Shown here: piece by piece, positions 1-11,073 of the stretch | Layout of the letters: each line of letters begins with the position of its first letter | Numbering within the stretch: position 1 is the stretch's first letter | Assembly: GCA_027946365.1 (NCBI GenBank) | Contig: JAPEUQ010000003.1 | Coordinates: forward strand, 620,001 to 684,000 | Direction: 5' to 3' | Source: Kalmusia sp. IMI 367209 | Taxonomy: Eukaryota; Ascomycota; Dothideomycetes; Pleosporales; Didymosphaeriaceae | DNA: 64,000 bases | Program-made: the position numbers and the translations under genes | The notes under the pieces: generated by a model | What the model saw: the letters and a program-made list of their open reading frames with translations, nothing else | Told to the model about the DNA's origin: nothing | Databases searched by the model: none

Positions 1-1108
1 ATTTTGGATCAACCTGCCCGTCTCGGGCACCACGTTCTTCCTCCTAATGTTCCTGGACGTGCATAATCCTAAGACCAAATTTATTGAGGGTATCAAGGCT
101 ATTGATTGGTTTGGCAGCTTTACGCTGCTCGGTATGATGGTCATGCTGCTCCTTGGTCTCAACTATGGGGGCGCTACTTTTCCCTGGAACTCGTCGACTG
201 TTATCTGCCTTCTCGTTTTCGGAGCCTTCATGTCTATCTTCTTTGTCTTCAGCGAAAAACGGCTGGCGCGTCATCCACTTATGCCTATGGGCTTGTTCCA
301 CAGCAAATCGAACGTAGCCACGCTTGTCGTAGGGTTCATGCACGACTTCGTAAGTCTTGAGCACGTTAATTGGCTTCAGCACCATTGAGTAACGTCATCT
401 TAGGTGGTCTTTGCAACAGAGTTCTATCTCCCATTGTTCTTCCAAGCCGCGAAAGGCGCATCGCCGTTGCATTCGGGCATTCTGATTCTGCCCATTACTT
501 TGACTCAGTCACTCGTTGCGCTAGCCGCAAGCGTCGTGATATACAAGACCGGCCGGTATCTCGAATTCATCTGGGTCGGTGTTACCCTACTGACTGTCGG
601 CAATGGGTTATACATCAATCTTAATCCTGGTTCGACGTATGCGTCGATAACGGCCTTTGAAGTTGTGGCCGCCTTCGGCACTGGACTCCTCTTCCAACCT
701 CCACTTATCGCTATTCAAGCACATGTCTCGCCTAAGGATACGGCTACGGCAACCGCAACATTAGGCTTCGCTCGAAACATCGCTACATCGCTAGCCATCG
801 TTATTGGAAGTGTTGTCTTCCAAACCGGCATGGATATCCGCGCACCTGACTTGGTCGCTGCTGGATTGCCGAAAAACGTTACGCAGCTTCTTTCAGGGCA
901 CTCAGCAGGGGCTAATGTCATGCTCATCGAATCCATTACTGACCCAGTGCAGAAGCTAGCTGTCAATAACGCCTTCGCAGGATCATTAAAGAGTCTATGG
1001 ATACTATGCACTTGTATGGGTGCTTGTTCGATCGTGGCAAGCGTCTTCATTAGAAAGAGGGTATTAAGCACGGTACATACGGAGGTCAAAACTGGTCTCA
1101 AGAATTGA
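1..1108 (+). CDS. MFS drug exporter (DHA14-like), 5' end outside window
   Basis: C-terminal part of a major facilitator protein, probably a plasma-membrane or vacuolar H+ antiporter exporting drugs or secondary metabolites. The frame is open from base 2 and begins FWINLPVSGTTFFLL, a segment typical of 14-helix DHA14 exporters near helix 6. A phase-0 intron at 350-403 (gtaagt...tag) joins HDF to VVFATEFYLPLFFQ. Downstream hydrophobic segments follow, including an ITLTQSLVALAASVV helix and a GTGLLFQPPLIAIQ helix, and the last helix ends near KSLWILCTCMGACSIVASVF before a short basic cytoplasmic tail (RKR) and a TGA stop. The start and first helices lie left of the window, so length and substrate cannot be judged. 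The next gene, a broken one, is on the opposite strand. The MFS family is clear; the drug-export role is inferred from subfamily resemblance. Confidence 0.85.
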
Positions 1109-1600
1109 GTGACAAGCTTTCGCTTCTCCGTCGACTTCAACTTCGACTTGTTACAGGGTACAAAGTCAGAAAGAAACCTTGCGCGCATTATGTATACTGA
1201 TTTGATTCAGCCACAAGCACTTCGCAAGATTTATTTCTTGGTACTAGAGGCTCCAACAATAAGCATTGTATTCTGGAGTAGATTGGTAGGGGGGTGACGC
1301 TTCACTTGCTCGGTCTCTTCTCAGCGGTGCTATGTATACTTATTTTCTTTCCTATCAAGAAGAAGTTCCATCCGGACAGAGCCCTCTAAAGATCAAGTAG
1401 CATTTGAGAGGGATATGACAAAGTTTTGGGCTACATTTCACAAAGCTAAAAGTACTTCAAGTTCTCTCCATATGCAAATCATACTTCTCAAGTTCTCGTC
1501 CGTTCTAAGTAGTAGATGGAATATCCCACGATATGTATATACACTCAGTCAATCTTAGATATATTGGGAACAGAATATTTTCCATCTTCCTATGTCCACG
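1109..1600. other. Intergenic, no gene seen
   Basis: About 490 bases between two convergent genes. It is moderately AT-rich with no supported ORF, repeat or RNA gene. It presumably holds the 3' untranslated region of the exporter. Confidence 0.6.
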
Positions 1601-2582
1601 TTAATCAACTAGAAAGGCACATGGTAGCAGTAAGCAACTCACCCATTTTGGAAACGGCGTAAATGTATATCTCTTTCCATTAAAGTCCAGAGTTCCCTCA
1701 TACCTCTTGAATTCAATCAGTTCACACACAGTCCAAAACCGTAGGAGCTCCAGACCAGGATTAAACGTAAGCACATTCAAGAACATTCTTATATCAACAA
1801 CGCCAACATGTATATTCTTCAAAAGCACAAGGACCTCCAGCCACTAGGTAAGAAAGACCTTGTCGCGGTCATACGAGCACTCGTACACTTGCTTGTCAAG
1901 CGTCGCGCGCACCCCCCATGCGCTGCATCTCTTTGATATGGTCGGAGAAGACCCGAATGTCTTCTGTTGGTGGCAGCTCGCCGTCGCATGTGAGCGCGTA
2001 CTAGGCGATCTCGTACAGGATCCACAAGCGTGGTTTGAATGGCGGGTAATACCACATGAATGCGCAATTGCGGATGATACCAGGCATGGTCTGCAGTGCG
2101 CGCTGAAAGTACATTGATTCAGACTCGCTGCGCGGATGCTGCGGTATGCACGACCAATCAACCCAGATATACAACCAGCTTTGCTGCTTCAGATCTCGCT
2201 GCATAAGACGCAGGTAATGCCCGTCCGGATCCGGGTGCTCGCTAGTTCTCCAGAAGTGGCTGACGAAGAAGCATTCCGCCCGGGTGATGAAGCCGTCGAG
2301 AGGAGGCATGAGGATGTAATCGTCAAGCTGATTCCTGCTCCATTTCGTCATGCGGGTCTGAGATAAGAATGCGGACCGGAGCTGGAATATACAGAACGTA
2401 AGTCCACGCGGCGGGCTGCTGAGAAAATCGTCTAGACTAGTGTAGGACTGGATGCTGTCCTTTGGGGGATGGATCATGGCTGGATCTGATTCTTCCCATG
2501 CTGCAATGCTGCGACTCACAAGCGAGGCCCAAACTGGTGAAGATGCAACGATGGGAGGTGAGACCGGTGTAGTAGATGTCAT
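1601..2582 (-). pseudogene. Broken fungal conserved-family gene (two stops, one frameshift)
   Basis: Reads from ATG at 2582 as an intact start (MTSTTPVSPPIV) followed by motifs of a fungal family of unknown function: AECFFVSHFWRTSEHPDPDG, a Trp-rich IWVDWSCIPQHPRS segment, MPGIIRNCAFMWYYPPFKPR and LWILYEIA. At 1998-2000 an in-frame TAG stands where relatives, as I remember them, have Glu (YEIA*YALTCDGELPPTEDI). About 90 bases on, in a run of six G on the minus strand (six C near 1911-1918), the frame slips by one base: deleting one G restores MGVRATLDKQVYECSYDRDK. Near 1843 a second TAG interrupts FLT*WLEVLVLL, where relatives have Ser-Trp. The remaining frame runs to GKRYTFTPFPKWV and stops at 1601. 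No GT-AG intron removes these lesions. If translated, only a 193-residue truncated protein would result. The substitutions are transversions, so not RIP. Confidence 0.75.
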
Positions 2583-3114
2583 TGCGAGTGTTATTTGCTC
2601 TCATAGGACGCCTACTAACTTATGTGAGTATAAACAGGAATCATCGCTGCAATCAGCTGCCATGAGCTAATATTATGTTCTTGTAGCCTGTTTTACACCT
2701 CGTGGAGTTCAGCCTCGCGGACACCGGTGAGAACCTGCACAGTTTGACAGGGTTCGATGATTCGCTCGACAAGTTCCCGGCTACGTAGTAAGTCCATCGA
2801 AAATAACTTTTAGCATGCATACCAAACCAGTATTGCATTCCTCAAACAATAATCCTGTCACCGTCACGCCATTATCTACGGAACCTACATGCCATTCGCA
2901 GGCTTCATTGGGAATTAATTGACCAAGTACAGGATATACACAAGATACAAATCGCATGGTATTAGAAAAGATCTAGGCTTTTGACTTGATAAAGCGGGGG
3001 GAACATCTGTAGTAATGATCGTATTACTGTTCGTATCATACACTTTCCGTCCAACACTGGACGCCCGATCTCCATCACTCCAAGCCACCTACATATCCAA
3101 CAAGATCTCGGCAT
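2583..3114. other. Intergenic, no gene seen
   Basis: About 530 bases covering the upstream side of the broken gene and the 3' flank of the siderophore transporter. No supported ORF, repeat or RNA. Confidence 0.6.
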
Positions 3115-4988
3115 CTAGAAGACCATTCCCTTGGTCTGCTTGCCACGCTCCTGCTCCAACTTCTTCACATTGATGTTCTTCCAGAACCAGATAGATGCAA
3201 TGCACAACGGTACGAAGCAGGCGCCTGCAATGACCATAAGGCGTTGGACGTGTGCGTACGCCCCAACAACGGCATCACGCTCGGGTGTGCCGTCAAGGAA
3301 GCTCATCTGCACCACGATATCGCCGAAGATCTCCATGGAGCGGTTCTTCGACTCCTCGGGAAGCCGCTTGTAGAGTTGCGCGGGAAGAGTGCTGGTCCAG
3401 AGAGCGCCAGAGATGGAATAGCCGATGGACGAACCAAAACCGCCGAAGAGACCCCAGAGCGCATTGACGACGGCGATTTGCTGATGGGTGACAGGGGCCA
3501 TGACAGCGAGCTGACCGCATGTTGCGAAGATACCGGTTCCAAGGCCGACGAGGATTTGAGTGAATGCAAGGACACCAGGATTCGTGCCTGGTGAGCGGAA
3601 AGGAATGAGAAGGGCGGTGCCAATAAGAGTGATTGGGACACCCGTCATTGCAATCCATTTGAAATCACCAGTACGACTGATGTACCAGCCAATGATGGGA
3701 GCGAAGACTGATGAGGTGAGCGAGAATGAGTTGAGGATGTAATTGGCGTTCTCGATGGAAAGTCGGTGAACCACCTGCAAATACGAGCCGAAGTATGCGT
3801 TCCAGCAGAAGACAGACAAGAACATAACACCATACAAGACGCAAGAGCCGATGATGGTGGGTTCCTTAAGGTATTTCCAAGGCAGGAACTGGACGGGTGC
3901 CAGATAACGTTCGTACACAACGAAGGTGGGAAACAGGAGAATGCCAAGCACGATCATGGCGATAATGTATCCGGTCTTCCAGCCATTAGGCGCATAGTTG
4001 ACGAGGGTGAACGGAAGCATGAAGAGACAGAAGGCGAACATCAGGAGCAAGATGCCGAAGACTGAATTCATTAGTTAGGGTCAAGTAGAAGAGCAAGATA
4101 CTTACTATCAAACTCCACGAAGTAGTATGCTAGCGACTGCGCAAGGTTGCGACCCGACCTCTTCTTCCTAGCTAGGCCGGCCTGGCGAGCTTTGCGATAC
4201 ATGTAGACCATGACGCCCATGGCTGGCATACTGCAAGCGAACAAGATGATGGCGAAAGCACCGAATGCCCAGCGAAAATTTACGTATCTGTAAAATGCTG
4301 CCGCGACCCTAGGAGCAGTAAAAGTGGCGACAATACGTGGGGTACCGTTGATTCCAAAGATGATCATGCGATTTTTCAGGGACGTCATGTCGGCGCACAT
4401 AACGTCGATCACGTAGATGACACCAATATGACCAGTCCAATATAAGACGTGAGCCGCGATGTACGTCTCCATATTCTTGCAGGCAGCCTTCATGACCATG
4501 CCCATGAGAGCAAGCAAGAGCATGAAAGCGAATCCTTCTACACGCCCCCAGATATCGATAACTTTCGCTGTGGCAAGGGGAATGCAGCCTCCCAAAGCAG
4601 TGGACATGACGCTCCCGACGGTGAGCAATCCATGTCTATCGAACAACGAAGTTATGTACGGGTTCAGGGACGAGTCGATGTAGTTTTGGAACATGTCTAC
4701 AAAGTGAATAAGATATAGCCTATTTTGTATCAACATCATTACTTGAACGCAGAGAAAATCGACTTACAGGATGAACATGCTGATCAAGGTGGGCCTGGTC
4801 CATATGGCCGTTATGGCTCTCACACGTTCGACACCTTGCTGAAATTCTTCAGACTTGTCGTCTTCTCTAACATCGCTCCCCTCAGAAGCTGCCGTAATTT
4901 CACCATGATTGCTTTTTTCCACGTCGATCATGGGAGGAATTCGTTCGATCGTAGCCGTTGGCTGCGGTCCTTCAGCAGTGAGGCTCAT
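3115..4988 (-). CDS. Siderophore-iron transporter (MFS, ARN/Mir/Sit family)
   Basis: Plasma-membrane symporter expected to take up ferric siderophores. Three exons (4768-4988, 4106-4719, 3115-4061) encode 593 residues. Intron 1 (4720-4767, 48 nt) joins MFIL to LYLIHFVDMFQN, and intron 2 (4062-4105) joins EFD to IFGILLL; both restore family sequence exactly in phase. An acidic cytoplasmic N terminus of about 65 residues precedes the first helix. Family hallmarks include SSLNPYITSLFDRHGLLTVG, ALGGCIPLATAKVIDIWGR, MYVIDVM-type YVIDVMCADMTSLKNRM, IIFGINGTPRI and LPWKYLKEPTIIGSC. The C terminus is KNINVKKLEQERGKQTKG, usual for the family. Length matches the usual 580-620 residues with 14 helices. 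Two perfect GATA-type iron-repressor sites lie 270-320 bp upstream. The particular siderophore cannot be told from sequence. No siderophore synthetase or other siderophore gene is in the window. Confidence 0.93.
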
Positions 4989-5259
4989 ATCGAACGAAAC
5001 TAGTCGAGCTCAGTCGAGCTCAGCAAACTACTGCAGGGTAAAGATGGGATCCTGGGATAGAACACAAGGGGGAGAGCTTGACATCGGTAGGTCTATATAT
5101 ACATTCCACTGTGTCGGCACACGCACAGCGAAAAAATTTGCCCCTAGGGTGGCTCCGATAGCGGGGCCAAGGATTTAGAGGGCGAAAATTTACCGTACGG
5201 CACCTCTGGTCTGAGACCTTGAGAAGGTGGTGTGGCCAGGGGATTCTCACGGATCGATG

Positions 5260-5268
5260 ATCTGATAA
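5260..5268 (+). promoter_or_regulatory. ATCWGATAA iron-regulatory GATA site 1
   Basis: Reads ATCTGATAA, a full match to the extended site ATCWGATAA described for the fungal iron-responsive GATA repressors (SreA/Sre1/Urbs1 type). It lies about 272 bp upstream of the siderophore transporter start on the opposite strand. Confidence 0.75.
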
Positions 5269-5301
5269 GATGCGCTGCCGAGCAACTGGTGGAATTGGAT
5301 G

Positions 5302-5310
5302 ATCAGATAA
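5302..5310 (+). promoter_or_regulatory. ATCWGATAA iron-regulatory GATA site 2
   Basis: Reads ATCAGATAA, a second full match to ATCWGATAA in the same orientation, 42 bp (about four helical turns) from site 1, so both would lie on the same DNA face. Together they argue that the transporter is repressed by iron. Confidence 0.75.
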
Positions 5311-8008
5311 GAACCATCTCCGCGATTAGATCCAATCAAGGTACAGATGCGGGTGGGGCTGCGTGCCGCCATCACGGACGGCCGTCCATGAATGAGCAAG
5401 CCAAGAGCGGGGCAACAGGGTACAGTCTTGGCCCGTGGCGAAAGTTTGCTGCACATGCGAGAATTCAGGGTTTGTAAAGGAATAGTTAAGCTCACAGTCA
5501 ATGGATAGACATGGCTAGACGCTGGCCCCCATGGTTTTACGCGGAATGACATTGCGCAATTCGGTTTCGACTGGGTCAAGCCGCGGAAATGCCTGCCGCT
5601 TTTTCCTTCACGTACGTCGTAAGCTCTGGGACATGTGCAGCACGCACAAGGTCCACGTCGGCTTGCATAGCGTTGGCGCGGAACAGTGACATGTCTTTTC
5701 AAACGAATGCTCAGGTTGGCGAGGAAAACCAGCTGAGATACATACATGAATGGTCCTGTGTGTGTGGTAGGACGGAAGCAAGGCTGTATGAGTAGCATGC
5801 ATGTACGAAGGTGTTGAACTCCAAATCTCTGGTTGCAGCTGAAGTGGTCGCGCACGTAGCCGACTGTTGGATCTTGGCAGCTGTAGGACACTATTACCAC
5901 ACCCGCCGAGAACACTGCCGACCTTGCATCAATCGCAGTCTCCGCCTATGCAATAATCTAGCAGGCTAGGCCTCGGTACGGTTCCAAAGGGTCGGCAATG
6001 GGCCAGAAAATCGTGCAACTTGTACGTACGAAGGCTCTGGCAACAAGGACTTAGAGCGAGATTTACGCTAACACAGGGTCGTCGTGCGGGTATCGCGTTG
6101 AGTTTAATTTATCCTGAGCCCCGCTATGCTTCGTGGTTTACGCCGGCTTAGCTGAAAGGGGCAATTCGATGTTCATTACCTTCGAGACCTTGGAAATACC
6201 TCAGCAAAGCGGCACAGTCATTTAGGCTCAGAATGCAAGGAGCAGATGCGTTCATCTCGACGTGATGAAAGCTGGTGAATCCCTTAGATCTCGTTGATGG
6301 AACGAGTCTGTTCCGTGCCTTGTAGTAGTGAATTGCTTGGGCAACGAGCACACTGCCACACATCACGTCTAAAGACCCGTTGGGCATCTCGTATGCTCGT
6401 CCACAGCAGACACGGAGCAATACTCAATTGACAGGAGGGCATCGACGCCAAAAAAAAAAAGAAAAGAAAAAAAACCTGTGCTGGAAGGTCGGCTGATAGA
6501 TGGGTTGGCACAGATTCCGGAAACCTTGGACATACTGTCCCATGATCAATTTGAGGAATAATTGTACTTGATAAATAGGGTTCTGTTGGCGTGTTTGACG
6601 TTGCTGTAGTCCATGGTCGATATAGTCCTTTCACGTGCCCGGGTTGGTTCCGGCAAGGTTAAGACATCTCGCGCGTCTCTCGGGTCCGCTCCGGGAGACA
6701 GTTGCCGGCAGCCGATAGGGCAGAGACGACCCAATGCCGACGCGTCCAGAGGGATCATGGCCATATTACTATTTGTTCCGTGGGTAACTGTGGCCATCTC
6801 CAGATGTTGCATACGCGACAGGCGCGACACGATTCGAAGGGGGACGGTAGAGGGTGTGTGCGGAGAGCAGTGAATTGGTCGCGTGTTGTGGTGGTCCCCA
6901 ACAAATTTGGAGGCGAGGGCGGATGCACCAGGGAAAGCGCCATGACCGAATGAAGCCTAGGGCGCTCGCCATGTATCGCGGGAACACTGAACGCTGCGAA
7001 CTGGTCTCCAAACCAACACCACTTCATCTGCTTCCAACCGGCCTGGGGACTCCGGCCTGAATAAGCATTCTCACCAAGCTGCCGAGGCATCAAAGGATGC
7101 CTGTCTTGCGTCGAACGGTCTGCACGGGAGCGTCCGTCCCACTTCTCTCCGCATCTCCACCTCCTTACAAGGGACAGCCTTGGCGGCTCTTTGGGGGGAA
7201 GGATATGCCGAAGGATTCCACCTCCAACTCTTTTCACCTCAGAGCGTTTTCCTCGCCAGCGGTCATGCGACACACCCAATATGTGTACAATTACTTCCCA
7301 GGTGCCCTCGTAACAACGCCCCGTTCAATGCCAATCACCTCACCATGTCAGACTGACCCCAAGCCTACCGTGGCGATGAGCACATGAGGAGATTTGCTCA
7401 TGCTTGGGGATGCGACGTGCGCTACTCGCCCGAGCGAGGGAACCCAAGGGGCTGTCTGGATTGTAGATCCTGCTGTCAGCGTAAGCTGAACCGAATTCCC
7501 ACGGCTCTCTTGCTGCCCTTCCGCGACACTTCGCAACGCAACATGGTGAATAAAGTTTAGATTCATGACCGGCCCGCCTCTTCCCCGTGAGTAATCGCCC
7601 AGTCACCACCGTTCGTGATGTGCTGACCTCGCATCCTCTTATGCCATGCTGCGTGCGCATGGCAACAACATGCAAGCCCTGTCGCAACACGGGGCCTCGT
7701 GAGGCTCGAAATGGCAAATTGAATCCTGTTGCCAGGTTTGACCACGCTACGCCCTGTCCATGACTGGTATTTGCTACTGCTACGTCGCCTTTCTGTCGTC
7801 TCATGCGCTTGCCACCTCGCTGCAAAGTTTAAGCCACACATGTCTAATTCTTTTCGCGGATCACCCCGAAGCTCCCGCGCTTGCGCTTAAGACCTTGAGG
7901 TCCCACGTCCTTGGACTGGGAGTTCTGAGCACGTATGCTTTCTTTTTGAACCGTGGGTCTCTTACGCCACGCCCCCTTCTATAGTAGGCTTTCGATGCTC
8001 AACGCAAA

Positions 8009-9252
8009 ATGGCGAACGGACATGCAGACCGTTCCGGGATAGGCAAAGCTGTTAACATCACCTCGACTATTTTGATGACATTCTTTGGCGTATGGAGATT
8101 GATTGTTCGCTTTCGAATCAATCCTCGACTAGGTCAGGCTCCTTGCGGCATGCCCAACTGTGCGAGACTGACAACCTCAGGCTGGAGTGACTACTGGATT
8201 TTACTTGCCCTCGTACGTAATATATTGTTCAAATCCACAAACTTGTTGCACATGGCTGACCGTCTCTAGATTTTTGCTGAAGTAGGTCATGGTTGGGCAC
8301 TTGCCTCTCTCTACAGCGGCGAGGGCCGCTTAGACGTCGACATCAATATCAACATCAAAGCTAGAGTTCGTTTTCTCACCTTCATTGGGGGTGCTTTGAA
8401 TATGTACTCCGTCGGATTTGCCAAACTCTCCATTTGCGCCTACCTGCTTGGCTTGAACTTCTCCCGCGCCTACCGGTGGGCAGTCTATTGCTCAATTCTC
8501 ATCATCCTCGTCTGCAACTTCACGCTCCCAATGCTATCTCATTGGGCAGCTTGTAGGCCGGTGCAGGCAGGCTGGGACGTCCGGATCAAAAATCCGGATT
8601 GCTGGCCGGTCACGTTCAAGACGACCGTTACCTACATCCAAGGCGGGTCCAACATCATCACGGATTTGCTATACGCTGCAGCCCCTATCATATATCTACG
8701 GCGGGTCCATTTAAGCAGATATACTCAGTGGGGTGTACGAATCGTCTTCCTTCTGGCTCTACTGTGAGTAGCTTTGGGCATCATTGCCCTTATAGCAGTC
8801 TAACAATCTTTAGTGGGACAGCCATATCCATCGCCAAAATCATCCAATTCGCACACTTATTACTAGACGTCAAAAAAAACACCGTCTACCACACCGTGAC
8901 CACTACCGCACTCAGTGTCAGCGAGAATTCCATGTGTATCATCGTTGCCTGTCTTCCACCGCTCCGGCGTACCTTCGACAATATCCTCAAGAAAGTTCTG
9001 CCCCGAAGTATCCTCGAACGCATTGGCGCACTTGAATCCAATCCTAGTTATGACCTCCCGACCATATACACGACTAAGATGACCCTGGACGGTGAAAGCT
9101 CCCATAACATCCTTTCTGATGAGGAATACGTCGAAGATGCCAATGGACGGATCGTCCGGACCAGGTCAGTGACGGTCACTCAAGAAGACGGCAACGCACA
9201 AGATTCCGGCGGACACGGGCAGGATACGACCAAGAAGGACGGCCATGGCTGA
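8009..9252 (+). CDS. Fungal rhodopsin-domain integral membrane protein
   Basis: Predicted seven-helix plasma-membrane protein of the fungal rhodopsin-domain group (the PTH11-like/SAT4 superfamily), often called GPCR-like; ligands are unknown. Four exons (8009-8132, 8181-8212, 8270-8763, 8814-9252) give 362 residues. Intron 1 (8133-8180, gtcagg...ctcag) joins NPRLG to WSDYWILLAL, the family's LGWDDY-like signature. It is 48 nt with no stop, so it hides in the reading frame. Intron 2 (8213-8269) joins LLAL to IFAEVGHGW, and intron 3 (8764-8813) joins LLALL to GTAISIAKI. Other visible family features are MYSVGFAKLSICAYLLGL, a conserved CRPVQAGWD loop, and an NxDCWP-like loop before YIQGGSNIITDLLYAAAPI. 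The helical part is followed by a hydrophilic 90-residue cytoplasmic tail rich in Asp, Ser and Thr. It has no CFEM domain. Function in sensing is inference. Confidence 0.82.
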
Positions 9253-11073
9253 ATCTTCACTGAGTAACACTTGATGGTCATCCGAATTCAAGTCGTGTCA
9301 CACATGACGAACAGTCATTTCCGACTCCTGCACATGCCGAATAACGTCGCCCTGGTCTTGGACCCGCTTCTCAACCCAGCGATCAACAGAGGCGTCCTCA
9401 AGATCTGCATATCAAACTTGGTGGCTCAAGGAACTCATCAAACTCATCGCGTTAGGATGGCCTTGGCATAGTAATAGCAAGCCCAGGATAGGGTCTACGA
9501 GATGTAAGAAGAGCGAGGAGGATTTGGCCTCAACACAGCTGCACGCCGACGCACTCATCAGAAATTTGGCTCTTCGCACTCTGCCCGACTGCAAATCGGC
9601 GGCGTCGCGTGAGAGTGGACCTCGTCTCTTAAGACGTTACTTAAAAGGTAGCGTTTCATGCAGCGCGTATGTTTCACATGGAGAAGGCAACACTGTGCAG
9701 TGCATATGTGCGTGTGATTGCATGCGAGAATAGACTCAAGTATGATTGGGCGGATGAGATTATTCCTACAGCCAGGAAGGCAATCCTTCTACATTGGCGT
9801 AATGTGCTATTGCGCCACATGGCCCAGACCTGGGGACGACGAGGTGTGGACTCTATTCCCGCTCTGTTAGATACATCTTATGGTGGCATGAATTAGACTA
9901 GATGTGTTTCCCATGGTAGTGCCGCATTGTTTCGTGTGAGCGATCGAGACACCAAGTTCATCATCGCAACACACGCCAATACTATATCGTCGCCTTCCCT
10001 CCGGAATCGAATCTGCGTAGCCGCGGCCCGTGCTCGCATGTTGCATGCAAGATCGAGCGGAATGTTTCGGCGACTGGATGGACTTTCACAATTCTGCATG
10101 CTACATATATGTCATGCGTTAAGATGCCCCCTGCAGGCGCCGCTATTGGGCGTATATCATGATTTACAACCGCATCCAAATAGGACAGAAACAGTTATTT
10201 CCGCGGCGGGGAAGCAAAAGCCGATCTAGAATGAAGCAACTAATAGCTAACTATCTATGTACCCTGAGCGGGGCACATCCGAGTTGTTCCTGACCAGCGC
10301 CTCACAAAAAAAAATACACAATTGCATCTCACCGCTCGCCATCCCCAACCTCGCGCCACGCAGCGCCCCAAAGCGTAATAACCCTTTGTGAATCCACATC
10401 TCAACACAACCTCCTCGGAACCCGCAAGCGCTCCTGTCTTGCAAAATCTCACCGTCGCACAAAGCCCCACACCCACCAGCGCACCACCCACGCGCAGTCT
10501 GACACCACGCATACATTCCACGCCGCCCCCCAAGCCCGAAGCGGGAATAATGTAAGATTTTGCGCCCCGTACGAGACAGACAGTCCGCCCGCATAGCGTG
10601 CGTTCCGCCGCAGCCAGTGGATTTTGCAGCGCGACCTGCGGCTTTGGGAAGTGTCGTTTGCTGCACTAGCGATGGCTAGCTGGTTCGAGGTTAGAGGGCG
10701 AAGTGGTGCGGAAGGCGTCCTAGAGGGCTAGGGGCGTGTAGTCGCGTGGTAGTGGTGGAGGGGTGGGGTGGTAGGATACGCTAGTTTAGGGGGCCGGAAA
10801 ATTGGGAGGTTGTGAGCGGTTGGGTTTGGGTTTTCTTTGTGGGTTGGGAGGCCGACGCTGGTTTTTGGTTGGGGTTCATGAGAAAAGATGGTGTATGGTT
10901 TGATGGCTGGATGGAAGAGGGTGTAGGGAAGTCGTGCGCGATGGCCTTGTTTGCTCGCAAAATATTTAGATCTTGTTCCACCTGTTCGCTATGGTATTTG
11001 AAGCGTAGAAAGCTGAGAACAAAAAGCGATGATTACGACATCAGACTCGATATATTATTACTATTGCTGGCCG
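9253..11073. other. 1.8 kb intergenic, no gene seen
   Basis: Between a plus-strand gene and the 3' end of a minus-strand gene. The longest ORF (minus, 10247-10666) has a skewed Gly/Cys/Arg composition and no motif. G-rich versus C-rich strand asymmetry is marked at about 10690-10960. No RNA gene or mobile element recognised. Confidence 0.5.

Larger units (their letters stand above)
4989..8008. other. 3 kb gene-poor gap
   Basis: Apart from the two GATA sites, I find nothing I can support. Several ORFs of 90-220 codons exist on both strands (largest on minus at 5247-5915), but they have no recognisable motifs, no splice continuity and overlap one another. A purine tract of mainly A lies at about 6450-6474. 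No transposon ends or RNA genes were recognised. Confidence 0.5.

Noticed and set aside
1601..2582. RIP as the cause of the broken gene
   Set aside because: The two stops would come from transversions (GAG to TAG, Ser codon to TAG), and the third lesion is an indel in a G run.
5247..5915. 222-codon minus-strand ORF
   Set aside because: No recognisable motif or splice partner, and it runs through the GATA sites in the promoter side of the siderophore transporter.
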